Counted from the first letter of the stretch, positions 1 to 6,850 are shown. The stretch is DNA of 20,792 nt from a virus (IMGVR_UViG_3300022602_000398:4114-24905), one strand, 5' to 3'. Notes: generated from the sequence alone by a model not told the origin. Made by a program: numbers and translations.

Positions 1-1370
1 GCGTACTATGCCAACAAATGATTATTGGCAATCAGTAACCTATGGCAATGGAGTATTTGCTGCAGTAGCAAATGGATCAACCTCAGCAGCCTCATCCACC
101 GATGGCATAACATGGACGCTGCGTACTATGCCAACAGCAGATAGTTGGCAATCATTAACCTATGGCAACGGAATATTTGCTGCAGTATCAGGAAATGGAT
201 CATCTTCAGCAGCCACATCAACCGATGGTGTAACATGGATGCTGCGTACTATGCCAACAAATGATTATTGGCAATCAGTAACCTATGGCAATGGAGTATT
301 TGCTGCAGTAGCAAATGGATCAACCTCAGCAGCCTCATCCACCGATGGCATAACATGGACGCTGCGTACTTTGCCAGCAAGTGCAAGCTGGTATTCAATA
401 ACCTATGGCACTCCAACTCAACAAGCACCCAATTTAATATCAAATAATAATGGTGTAACTTCAAATATTCAAACACAATTAAATGGACTAGCAAGTACAA
501 CTGCTCCAACTATTACAAATGCTAATTTAATAACTCCTAATTTACAAAATGTTGTATTTGCTGCAGTATCAGGTTCAGCCTCAGCAGCCACATCAACCGA
601 TGGCATAACATGGACGCTGCGTACTTTACCAGTAAATGCATCATGGTCTTCAGTAACCTATGGCAACGGAGTATTTGCTGCAGTATCAGGTTCAACCTCA
701 GCTGCCACATCAACCGATGGCATAACATGGACGCTAAATACTATGCCACCAATTGCATTATGGAATTCAATAACCTATGGTAATGGAGTATTTGCTGCAG
801 TAGTAAATGGATCAACCTCATCAGCCACATCCACCGATGGTGTAACATGGACGCTGCGTACTATGCCATCAAGTGCAAACTGGCGATCAGTAACCTATGG
901 CAACGGAGTATTTGCTGCAGTAACATATAATTCAACCTCAGCAGCCTCATCTACTGATGGCATAACATGGACGCTGCGTACTTTGCCATCAAGTGCAAAA
1001 TGGTCTTCAGTAATCTATGGTAACGGAATCTTTGCTGCAGTAACATATGGATCAACCTCAGCAGCCTCATCTACTGATGGCATAACATGGACGCTAAATA
1101 CTTTGCCATCAAGTGCAAACTGGCAATCAGTAACCTATGGCAACGGAGTATTTGCTGCAGTAGCATATAATTCAACCTCAGCAGCTTCATCAACCGATGG
1201 TGTAACATGGACGCTACGTACTTTGCCAGCGAGTACATTCTGGGAATCAGTAACCTATGGCAACGGAGTATTTGCTGCAGTAGCAAATAGTTCAACCTCA
1301 GCAGCCTCATCCACCGATGGCATAACATGGACGCTGCGTACTTCACCATTAGGTACAAACTGGCAATCAG
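1..1370 (+). repeat. Coding tandem repeat array, about 120-bp units
   Basis: Ten in-frame units, mostly 117-123 bp, run through the fibre gene. Segments such as GGAGTATTTGCTGCAGTA and the ACATGGACGCT stretch are nearly invariant at DNA level, while two short spots per unit vary: the four codons before the Trp, and the two to four codons after FAAV. Positions 1-127 and 244-370 are identical. Unit length and coding nature exclude a CRISPR array. Confidence 0.95.
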
Positions 1371-1711
1371 TAACCTCAGCACCAATTCAATCCTCTACAA
1401 CAACACAATCTATACAAGGACAAATTACTAATATCATAACAGTTCCAACATATACTGTAGGTCCATATGATAAATATATAACTTTAAATACATCTGCAAC
1501 ACATACAATAACATTACCAAATGCAGGATCTTATCCAAATAGAGAAATAACAATAAAAAATTTATCTGCACAATCTGTTAATTCTGCATCTTCAAATGTT
1601 AAACCATTAAACTCAAATACAGCGGGAACTGCAATACTTGCAGCAACAGCAGGTAAATTTGCAAGATTAGTAAGTGACGGGTATAATTGGATAATTACCA
1701 TAGCAAATTAA
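2..1711 (+). CDS. Tail fibre / receptor-binding protein with Asp-box repeats (5' partial)
   Basis: The frame is open to the left edge: the codons before the first ATG (position 8) encode Arg-Thr, matching the same place in later repeats, so the true start lies upstream. The visible part has ten units of about 40 residues with the pattern MP/LP-xxxx-W-xSVTYGNGVFAAV-xxx-STSAAS-STDGITWTLRT. The S-T-D-G-I-T-W core resembles the Asp-box of BNR/sialidase-like beta-propellers. Unit 4 is split by a 48-residue insert at 410-553. After about residue 450 the repeats stop and a C-terminal domain follows, with THTITLPNAG, REITIKNLSA and a final SDGYNWIITIAN, a layout common at the ends of phage fibres. 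I infer a virion tail fibre or appendage that contacts the host surface. The fold and the receptor are not shown by the sequence. An extracellular adhesin is less likely given the phage context. Confidence 0.8.
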   Translation, partial: RTMPTNDYWQSVTYGNGVFAAVANGSTSAASSTDGITWTLRTMPTADSWQSLTYGNGIFAAVSGNGSSSAATSTDGVTWMLRTMPTNDYWQSVTYGNGVFAAVANGSTSAASSTDGITWTLRTLPASASWYSITYGTPTQQAPNLISNNNGVTSNIQTQLNGLASTTAPTITNANLITPNLQNVVFAAVSGSASAATSTDGITWTLRTLPVNASWSSVTYGNGVFAAVSGSTSAATSTDGITWTLNTMPPIALWNSITYGNGVFAAVVNGSTSSATSTDGVTWTLRTMPSSANWRSVTYGNGVFAAVTYNSTSAASSTDGITWTLRTLPSSAKWSSVIYGNGIFAAVTYGSTSAASSTDGITWTLNTLPSSANWQSVTYGNGVFAAVAYNSTSAASSTDGVTWTLRTLPASTFWESVTYGNGVFAAVANSSTSAASSTDGITWTLRTSPLGTNWQSVTSAPIQSSTTTQSIQGQITNIITVPTYTVGPYDKYITLNTSATHTITLPNAGSYPNREITIKNLSAQSVNSASSNVKPLNSNTAGTAILAATAGKFARLVSDGYNWIITIAN

Positions 1712-1714
1712 ATA

Positions 1715-1723
1715 TGTTATAAT
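1715..1723 (+). promoter_or_regulatory. Extended -10 promoter P1 (TGTTATAAT)
   Basis: A perfect TATAAT at 1718-1723 is preceded by the TG of an extended -10. A weak -35 match, TTACCA, lies at 1695-1700 with a 17-bp spacer. The expected start near 1730 gives a leader of about 18 bases holding the Shine-Dalgarno AAGGAG at 1736-1741. It would drive the 114-residue gene at 1748. Confidence 0.7.
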
Positions 1724-1747
1724 GTATAAACAAATAAGGAGAATAAA

Positions 1748-2092
1748 ATGTCAGTAAGATATGAAATAGAAGAAGGAACAAATGCCGTTAAGGTATTTTA
1801 TGATGACTCTACAGTCCCGTCCCTTTACCAACCAAATTGGCCTGGCGGAGATCAATGGGCAGATGCTGCAGAAGCAGAAACATGGGCAAATCTTTACATT
1901 GCATCATTTACAGATGATGCTGCTCCATATGCACCAAATCATCCAGGAGAGACTGGTGCTCCTAAGCCAACTGCAGAACAATTAAAGGCTATTGAAGATG
2001 CACAAAAAGCAATCCAAGATGCTACAACGCCAGAAGATCGTCAAGCTGCACAAGAAGCACTTGATGCAATCTTTAAATCAATGCATGCATAA
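1748..2092 (+). CDS. Small acidic phage protein of unknown function
   Basis: This 114-residue protein starts at ATG 1748, 6 bases after a good Shine-Dalgarno (AAGGAG). The N-terminal 70 residues are rich in Trp, Tyr, Asp and Glu (YQPNWPGGDQWADAAEAETW, then TDDAAPYAPN) and look like a small compact domain. The C-terminal 45 residues are Ala/Glu/Gln-rich and probably helical (PTAEQLKAIEDAQKAIQDA). Small proteins of this style sit beside tail-fibre genes in other phages, and a fibre-associated or virion role is my inference; I cannot assign a function. It is unusual in having its own promoter and a downstream terminator, making a single-gene unit. It has no membrane segment, signal peptide or catalytic motif that I can see. 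Confidence 0.8.
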   Translation: MSVRYEIEEGTNAVKVFYDDSTVPSLYQPNWPGGDQWADAAEAETWANLYIASFTDDAAPYAPNHPGETGAPKPTAEQLKAIEDAQKAIQDATTPEDRQAAQEALDAIFKSMHA

Positions 2093-2110
2093 TTAAACAA
2101 ATTAACTTAA

Positions 2111-2140
2111 AAATAGGGGTTGACATACCAACCCCTATTT
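2111..2140. terminator. Hairpin terminator after the small acidic protein gene
   Basis: A perfect 12-bp inverted repeat, AAATAGGGGTTG / CAACCCCTATTT, with a 6-base loop ACATAC. The A-run on one side and T-run on the other would make it bidirectional. It overlaps the -35 box of the next promoter. Confidence 0.8.
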
Positions 2141-2148
2141 GGTATTAT
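2120..2148 (+). promoter_or_regulatory. Promoter P2 (TTGACA, 17 bp, TATTAT with extended TG)
   Basis: The -35 TTGACA at 2120-2125 is a perfect consensus. A 17-bp spacer leads to TATTAT at 2143-2148, preceded by TG at 2140-2141. This is the strongest promoter match in the window. The -35 sits in the stem and loop of the preceding hairpin. A start near 2155 gives a leader of about 16 bases to the GTG at 2171, with AAAGGA at 2158-2163 as Shine-Dalgarno. Confidence 0.8.
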
Positions 2149-2170
2149 TGTATAAACAAAGGATTATTAA

Positions 2171-2884
2171 GTGGAACATTATGATGTTTTAATTGCAACA
2201 CCAGGTGCTATGTTAGAGGCACAATATGTAAAAAGTCTAGTCTTAACTTTAGCGGAATGCGATAAGCGTGGAATTACTTATAAATGGTTAAATGCTTACA
2301 CATCTTTAGTTCATCATGCAAGAGAATTGACTGCAAGCGGTTCTGATGATCTTAATTTAGATCCTAGTCAAATTAGTCCAGGCGGTAAGGATATTACTTA
2401 TAATAAAATATTTTGGATTGATTCAGATATTTCTTGGACAGTAGAACAATTTTTTAAATTATATGATTCAGAGTATGATGTAGCAACAGGATGTTATTTG
2501 CTTGCAGATGGTTTTACTACAACTGTACATGCATGGGGTGCTCCAGGAGGAATGGCTGCAACAGATATAATTAAATTAAAAGATCCTATAAGAGTACAAA
2601 GTCTTGGATTTGGATTTGTTTCTATGAAATCAGGTGTATTTGAAAAAATTCAAAGACCTTGGTTTTCACATGAATATGTAAAAGTTGGAGAAGATTCTAA
2701 TGGTAAAGATATTCTTGATGCTGTTGGAGAAGATATTTCTTGGTGTGTTAAAGCATACAGAGCGGGAATTGAATTGTATTTCCTCCCAGATGTTTTAGTA
2801 ACACATATGAAAAAACAACCTATTTCATGGGATCATATTAGACAAATGTCTATGCCTACTAACTTTAAACAGAAATTAAAATAA
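2171..2884 (+). CDS. GT-A-like glycosyltransferase (first of a pair)
   Basis: The 237-residue protein begins at GTG 2171 with AAAGGA 7 bases upstream. The N-terminus DVLIATPGAM followed by a helix (YVKSLVLTLAECDKRGI) fits a Rossmann-like nucleotide-sugar half. The key motif is DSD at residues 84-86 in FWIDSDISW, the metal and nucleotide-sugar binding DxD of GT-A enzymes. GED at 186-188 in VGEDISWC and a late His at 212 (THMK) match the acceptor-side acidic motif and the C-terminal metal-binding His of the same fold. It would move a sugar from a nucleotide donor to an unknown acceptor. Its stop overlaps the start of the next gene by one base, so the two are cotranslated. Virion protein glycosylation or host-surface modification are both possible; which is not shown here. 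Confidence 0.75.
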   Translation: MEHYDVLIATPGAMLEAQYVKSLVLTLAECDKRGITYKWLNAYTSLVHHARELTASGSDDLNLDPSQISPGGKDITYNKIFWIDSDISWTVEQFFKLYDSEYDVATGCYLLADGFTTTVHAWGAPGGMAATDIIKLKDPIRVQSLGFGFVSMKSGVFEKIQRPWFSHEYVKVGEDSNGKDILDAVGEDISWCVKAYRAGIELYFLPDVLVTHMKKQPISWDHIRQMSMPTNFKQKLK

Positions 2885-3621
2885 TGGCTAAAAAACCAAA
2901 ATCAGTATTTATTGCTACGCCTATGTATGGAGGTATGTGTCATGGTTCATACGCTAAAAGCGTATTTAATACCATGAAATTTCTCCTAGATAAAGGCATA
3001 GAAGTTCAATATAGGGATATGTATAATAATTCTATTATAACTGAAGCAAGAGATTTATTTACTCAAATGTTTCTTAATTCAGGATGTGATTATTTATTTT
3101 TTATAGATGCAGATCAATCATTTAAGCCAGAAGATGTTTTAAGAATGATTGAAGAGGGTAAAGATATTATTGGGGGAGTAGTTCCTAAAAAAAGAATAAA
3201 TTGGAATTCAGTATCTGAAGCTGTTAAACATGGAGTTCCAGCCGATATGCTTGCAAAATTTAGCGGGGAGTTTAATCTTGCATTATTGCCAGGACAAGAA
3301 CAGCCAGAAGATTTTACTAAGTCATTTGAAGTATCACATATCGGTACGGGAATGATGATAATTCATAGATCTGTATTTGAAAATTTAAAACCACTTGTTA
3401 GATCGTATACCTATACTGGTATTGGCGTATTTGGAATCAATAATGGGGATAAAATTTATGAGTTCTGGAATACAAATATAGATAAAGATGGCAATTGGAT
3501 GGGTGAAGATGTTAATTTTTGTTATATGTGGCGGGAATTAGGAAACAAAGTCTATGCTGCTCCATATGCAAAAACAACTCATGTAGGTTCATACGAATTT
3601 GTAGGTACATTAAATCCGTGA
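2884..3621 (+). CDS. GT-A-like glycosyltransferase (second of a pair)
   Basis: This 245-residue protein starts in a TAATG overlap with the previous gene. It repeats the same layout: VFIATPMYGG and a helix (YAKSVFNTMKFLLDKGI), DAD at residues 75-77 in FFIDADQSF, GED at 207-209 in MGEDVNFCYMW, and His 233 in TTHVG. The shared order and spacing suggest the two are diverged duplicates. HIGTGMMIIHRSVF at 152-165 is the acceptor-loop region typical of this type. No membrane segment is seen, so it should act in the cytoplasm on a nucleotide-activated sugar. Consecutive action on one glycan (first sugar, then extension) is a reasonable guess, not shown. The next gene has its own promoter, so this ends the glycosyltransferase unit; I see no clear terminator after it. 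Confidence 0.75.
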   Translation: MAKKPKSVFIATPMYGGMCHGSYAKSVFNTMKFLLDKGIEVQYRDMYNNSIITEARDLFTQMFLNSGCDYLFFIDADQSFKPEDVLRMIEEGKDIIGGVVPKKRINWNSVSEAVKHGVPADMLAKFSGEFNLALLPGQEQPEDFTKSFEVSHIGTGMMIIHRSVFENLKPLVRSYTYTGIGVFGINNGDKIYEFWNTNIDKDGNWMGEDVNFCYMWRELGNKVYAAPYAKTTHVGSYEFVGTLNP

Positions 3622-3666
3622 ATATTGCAGTCATATGTTCAAAAATTACGACTTAACATAGAATAA

Positions 3667-3675
3667 TGGTATGAT
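3667..3675 (+). promoter_or_regulatory. Extended -10 promoter P3 (TGGTATGAT), leaderless
   Basis: TG plus TATGAT at 3670-3675. The upstream word TTACGACTTA at 3646-3655 recurs as TTATGACTTA at the same distance before P4. Six bases after the -10 box the ATG of the next gene begins, so transcription should start on the A of that ATG. There is no Shine-Dalgarno. Confidence 0.65.
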
Positions 3676-3681
3676 GTTTGC

Positions 3682-4029
3682 ATGAAACCTACTAATCCAA
3701 TGAAAATAACGCCAATTGATGAAGTTAATTGGGGTATGTATATGTGGCAAATGCCAGATGGTTCTGTTGTAATGGATGAAGAGGGTGCCTATCTTAGCAT
3801 CCCGTCCATGAAGGGCGATATCCGTCAAATTAAAAAGCTTAAGGATGTTGCAAAGCATTATGGATTAGAAGAAGGAAAACCATTATTTATGTCTGGACAT
3901 AGAGTTGTTACAGATGAAGAACTTATAGAACAGAGACAAAGATTAGAATTAGGTCTTGTTCCAGATCATCAAGATCTTCCAGCAATGATGGAATATGTTA
4001 AAGAAATGAGGGACATGAAGATTGGCTAA
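3682..4029 (+). CDS. Conserved-type hypothetical protein before the portal, leaderless
   Basis: This 115-residue protein has an N-terminal segment with aromatic and acidic residues (NWGMYMWQMPDGSVVMDEEG), then a basic stretch (KGDIRQIKKLKDVAKHYGL) and a C-terminal helix with Met and Glu. I recognise no enzyme or DNA-binding motif. The ATG sits 6 bases after an extended -10 box with no ribosome-binding site, so the mRNA is probably leaderless. It overlaps the portal start by 8 bases (TTG 4022). Its place directly ahead of the portal suggests a role in packaging or head assembly, but this rests only on position. Confidence 0.75.
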   Translation: MKPTNPMKITPIDEVNWGMYMWQMPDGSVVMDEEGAYLSIPSMKGDIRQIKKLKDVAKHYGLEEGKPLFMSGHRVVTDEELIEQRQRLELGLVPDHQDLPAMMEYVKEMRDMKIG

Positions 4030-5602
4030 TTTAAGAGTTGATGACAGCATTGATGAAGATGAAAGCGGGATTACAGTTAAAATGGATAACCCTATCCATA
4101 CTGTAGAAAATGATTTTGATGACCCTTTTAATGCAACATGGGATCAGATTAGAAAAGCAGAAGGATTAAGTCCTAATTTTCGTCGTGCAGCAGCTAGATT
4201 AGAAAAATCATTTACTGGTATAGATGGAGCAAAATCTAAAAAGCTTGACCCTCTTGATTTAACTGGTTATTCATTATTTCAAATTGTTCAGCCACCGTAC
4301 AATGTTTTGTATTTAGCACAACTTTATGATGTTTCACCATATCATCACTCTGCAGTAAATGCTAAAGCTGCAAACGTAGTTGGTCTTGGATATAAATTTG
4401 AAAATACATGGGCAACAACAGCAAAAATTGAAGCTGTTATGGATAAGCCAAAATCTCTTGACAAATTGCGTTCAAAGCTTGAGGGTCTTAAAGAAGAGAT
4501 GCGGGAATTTGTAGAATCCCTTAATTCAGATGATTCATTTACAGAAACAGTAAAGAAAATATTTATTGATTTAGAATCAACTGGAAATGCTTATATGGAA
4601 GTTGGTCGTACAGCAACTGGCAAGATTGGTTATATTGGACATATTCCAACAACTACCATGAGAATTCGTCGTCACCGTGACGGATTTGTTCAAGTTGTTT
4701 ATAACCGCTATACATTTTTTAGAAATTTTGGAGATACAACAACTCCAGATCAAATTGGAACGGATCCACAACCAAATGAAGTTATTCACTTTAAAGTCTT
4801 TACTCCATCAAATACGTATTACGGAGTTCCAGATGTATTATCAGCTAAAAATGCTGTTGCTGGTGATGAGTTTGCTCAGCGTTTCAATTTAGATTATTTT
4901 GAAAACAAAGCTGTACCACGTTACATTATTACTGTAAAAGGTGCAAAGCTTACTGCTGATTCAGAGCGTAAGTTGCTTGAATTTTTTCAAACAGGTCTTA
5001 AGGGTAGAAACCATAGAACCCTTTATATCCCGCTTCCATCAGATGGTGAGCAGGGTCGTGTTGAATTTAATATGGAACCAATTGAAGCGGGAATTCAAGA
5101 TTCTTCATTTAGAAATTATGCAGTAGAAAACAGAGATCGTATTCTTCTTGCACACCGTGTACCAGTATCAAAGCTTGGAATGCCAGCAAATGTGTCGTTA
5201 GCAAATGCTAAAGATGCGGATAAGACATTTAAAGAGCAAGTCTGTCGTCCACGTCAAGAAGAGCTTGAATTTAAGATTAATCTTATTGTCAAAGAATTTA
5301 CTGATGCATTTGTTTTGAGATTTAATGAACTTGCACTTACAGATGAAGAGACACAATCTCGTATTGATGATCGTTATCTTAAAGATCAAGTTATTACTCC
5401 TAATGAAGTTCGTGCACGTCGTGGCATGGCTCCTCTTGAAGGTGGAGATGCAGTGCTTGTTCTTAATCCTAAAGTAGCACAAGATGCAGCATCAGATGCA
5501 AGTGGAAATAAAACACGTGATCAAAATAGAACTTTAAATGCACCAGACAAAATGGGCACAGGCCGTAATCCAAAAGGTGACGGACCACAAGAAGGAAATT
5601 AA
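4022..5602 (+). CDS. Portal protein
   Basis: At 526 residues this fits the HK97/PBSX-type portal, which forms the dodecameric ring at one vertex of the head through which DNA is packaged and ejected. Supporting segments are YDVSPYHHSAVNAKAANVVG near residue 102, the EVIHFKVFTPSNTYYGVP region near 250, VLSAKNAVAGDEFAQRFNLDYFENKAVPRYII near 270-305, and the late VRARRGMAPLEGGD that is typical near portal C-termini. The start is TTG at 4022 with GAGGG at 4008-4012, inside the end of the previous gene. The C-terminal tail is Asn/Gly/Asp-rich and looks disordered. The endolysin gene starts 3 bases after the stop. Confidence 0.92.
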   Translation: MANLRVDDSIDEDESGITVKMDNPIHTVENDFDDPFNATWDQIRKAEGLSPNFRRAAARLEKSFTGIDGAKSKKLDPLDLTGYSLFQIVQPPYNVLYLAQLYDVSPYHHSAVNAKAANVVGLGYKFENTWATTAKIEAVMDKPKSLDKLRSKLEGLKEEMREFVESLNSDDSFTETVKKIFIDLESTGNAYMEVGRTATGKIGYIGHIPTTTMRIRRHRDGFVQVVYNRYTFFRNFGDTTTPDQIGTDPQPNEVIHFKVFTPSNTYYGVPDVLSAKNAVAGDEFAQRFNLDYFENKAVPRYIITVKGAKLTADSERKLLEFFQTGLKGRNHRTLYIPLPSDGEQGRVEFNMEPIEAGIQDSSFRNYAVENRDRILLAHRVPVSKLGMPANVSLANAKDADKTFKEQVCRPRQEELEFKINLIVKEFTDAFVLRFNELALTDEETQSRIDDRYLKDQVITPNEVRARRGMAPLEGGDAVLVLNPKVAQDAASDASGNKTRDQNRTLNAPDKMGTGRNPKGDGPQEGN

Positions 5603-5605
5603 AAA

Positions 5606-6472
5606 ATGGCTACAGCGTTAGACGTTTTAAATGTTGCTCGTAGCCAAATAGGTTTTATTGAAGGACCTATGAATGAAAATCCATACGGAATTTGGTATGG
5701 TATTCCAAATGCTAGTTATTGTGCAATGGGGGTAAGCTGGTGCTTTGCACAAGTTGGCTCATCTTCTTTAGTAGCAGCACAAACTCCAAAAGGCTTTGCA
5801 TATTGTCCAGCAGGACTTGAATGGTTTCAACGTCAGGGTTTAGTTGTAAATAAATATCAAGCAAAACCAGGAGACCTTGTTTTCTTTTCATGGGGAACAG
5901 GAGTAGCAGAGCATGTAGAGATTGTGGAAGCAGCCAGTGCTGATGGATTAACTACAATTGGTTTTAATACTAATGATTCAACAGGAAAGTCTGCAGCAAA
6001 TGGTGGGGGATGTTATAGAGAGCATCGTCCATATCTTTTTGTAATGGCAATTGTAAGACCAAAATATCCAGTTCCGCTTGCCCCAGCATCTAAGGGCGTT
6101 ACAAGTAAAAAAGCAACAGCGGGAGTCGCTGCAACAGGCACAGCAGTGGCTGGAACGGCAGCAGCATTACATGGTATGCCAGCTACAACCTCAACCTCTA
6201 AAGTAGTTCCTACACCCACTCCAACGGCTTTTTATGCACCTCCATTTCCAACGACAGCAAATTCATTTGCATTAGGTCAATCAAATGATGCAGTTTTAAC
6301 TGTACAAAAAGCTCTTGTTAAAAAAGGCTTATTGTTAAGTAAATATGCAACTGGCACTATGAATACACAAACACAATCAGCTCTTGTTTTATTTGATAAA
6401 AAAGCGGGAATTATAGTAAAAGCAGGAGCAGTTCCTCAAATAGTCTATGATACTTTAAAGGGATCATTATGA
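5606..6472 (+). CDS. Endolysin: CHAP amidase/endopeptidase with C-terminal cell-wall binding domain
   Basis: The 288-residue protein has an N-terminal CHAP domain (about 1-155): Cys39 in ASYCAMGVSW as nucleophile, His103 in AEHVEIV and Asn121 in GFNTND as the other likely catalytic residues, with the usual PGDLVFFSWG before the His. A low-complexity Ala/Thr linker (about 158-215, TAGVAATGTAVAGTAAALHG) follows. The C-terminus (about 217-285, SNDAVLTVQKALVKKGLL and GTMNTQTQSALVLFDKK) resembles a peptidoglycan_binding_1 module. It would cut peptidoglycan peptide bonds at the end of infection. No signal peptide is seen, so release would depend on the holin-like protein that overlaps it by 4 bases. 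AAGGA at 5592-5596 is the ribosome site. A virion-borne lysin cannot be excluded. Confidence 0.85.
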   Translation: MATALDVLNVARSQIGFIEGPMNENPYGIWYGIPNASYCAMGVSWCFAQVGSSSLVAAQTPKGFAYCPAGLEWFQRQGLVVNKYQAKPGDLVFFSWGTGVAEHVEIVEAASADGLTTIGFNTNDSTGKSAANGGGCYREHRPYLFVMAIVRPKYPVPLAPASKGVTSKKATAGVAATGTAVAGTAAALHGMPATTSTSKVVPTPTPTAFYAPPFPTTANSFALGQSNDAVLTVQKALVKKGLLLSKYATGTMNTQTQSALVLFDKKAGIIVKAGAVPQIVYDTLKGSL

Positions 6473-6819
6473 GCCTAAAACATCATTTTAAGTTTAATAT
6501 TTTAGATGCTAAAACCCTTGGAATTGCTTTGACAAGTTCATTTTCAACATGGGCAGCAACGGGATTTCAGCATGATTTGTCACACTTATCTTATGTTGTA
6601 GTGGGCTTTGTAACTGGAGGTCTTGTGTCTCATAATTCTATGGCTAACCCAAATGTTACCCCAGATTCTCATATAGTAACTCCATATGTTGCAAATATAG
6701 ATGATAAAAGTTCTGGTGTTCCAGAGACACCAATAGTAAACCAAGAATACAAACCAGAGGGGGCGGATGTCAAAAAAGTCATAAAGATCAATTCTGGCAT
6801 CATAAAAAATATCAGTTAA
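6469..6819 (+). CDS. Holin-like small membrane protein
   Basis: This 116-residue protein overlaps the endolysin stop by four bases (ATGA), so its translation is coupled to it. A basic N-terminus (MSLKHHFKF) is followed by two apolar stretches, about residues 16-33 (TLGIALTSSFSTWAATGF) and 40-54 (LSYVVVGFVTGGLVS), then a polar tail of about 60 residues ending in Lys/Ile-rich sequence. Two short membrane segments next to an endolysin fit a holin, which would make the membrane lesion that releases the lysin. The first segment is only moderately hydrophobic, and no family-specific motif is visible, so the call rests on context and topology. It is the last gene before promoter P4. Confidence 0.6.
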   Translation: MSLKHHFKFNILDAKTLGIALTSSFSTWAATGFQHDLSHLSYVVVGFVTGGLVSHNSMANPNVTPDSHIVTPYVANIDDKSSGVPETPIVNQEYKPEGADVKKVIKINSGIIKNIS

Positions 6820-6841
6820 ATTATGACTTATTTATAAAACT

Positions 6842-6850
6842 TGGTATTAT
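6842..6850 (+). promoter_or_regulatory. Extended -10 promoter P4 (TGGTATTAT)
   Basis: TG plus TATTAT at 6845-6850, with TTATGACTTA at 6821-6830, the same upstream word and spacing (24 bases to the -10) as P3. The likely start near 6857 leaves about 4 bases before the ATG at 6861 and no Shine-Dalgarno, so this transcript is leaderless or nearly so. It would drive protease, scaffold and major capsid protein. Confidence 0.65.

Noticed and set aside
1-1370. CRISPR array
   Set aside because: Units are about 120 bp, coding, and contiguous; there are no short identical repeats separated by unique spacers.
249-1385. Open frames on the - strand opposite the fibre repeats (249-509, 537-728, 1071-1385)
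   Set aside because: They repeat the same low-complexity Leu/His/Gln-rich peptide because the + strand is repetitive. None has a ribosome site, and the + strand frame is clearly coding.
1-1711. Diversity-generating retroelement variable region in the fibre
   Set aside because: Variation is spread over many units and is not confined to adenine positions at the C-terminus. No reverse transcriptase or template repeat is present in this window.
4211-4222. TGGTATAGAT inside the portal gene as a promoter
   Set aside because: It is within coding sequence, deviates from TATnAT, and has no downstream gene start or -35.
6469-6819. Signal-anchor endolysin domain or spanin instead of holin
   Set aside because: The protein has no lipobox, no catalytic motif and no coiled coil of spanin type; two membrane segments beside the lysin fit a holin better, although the call stays tentative.
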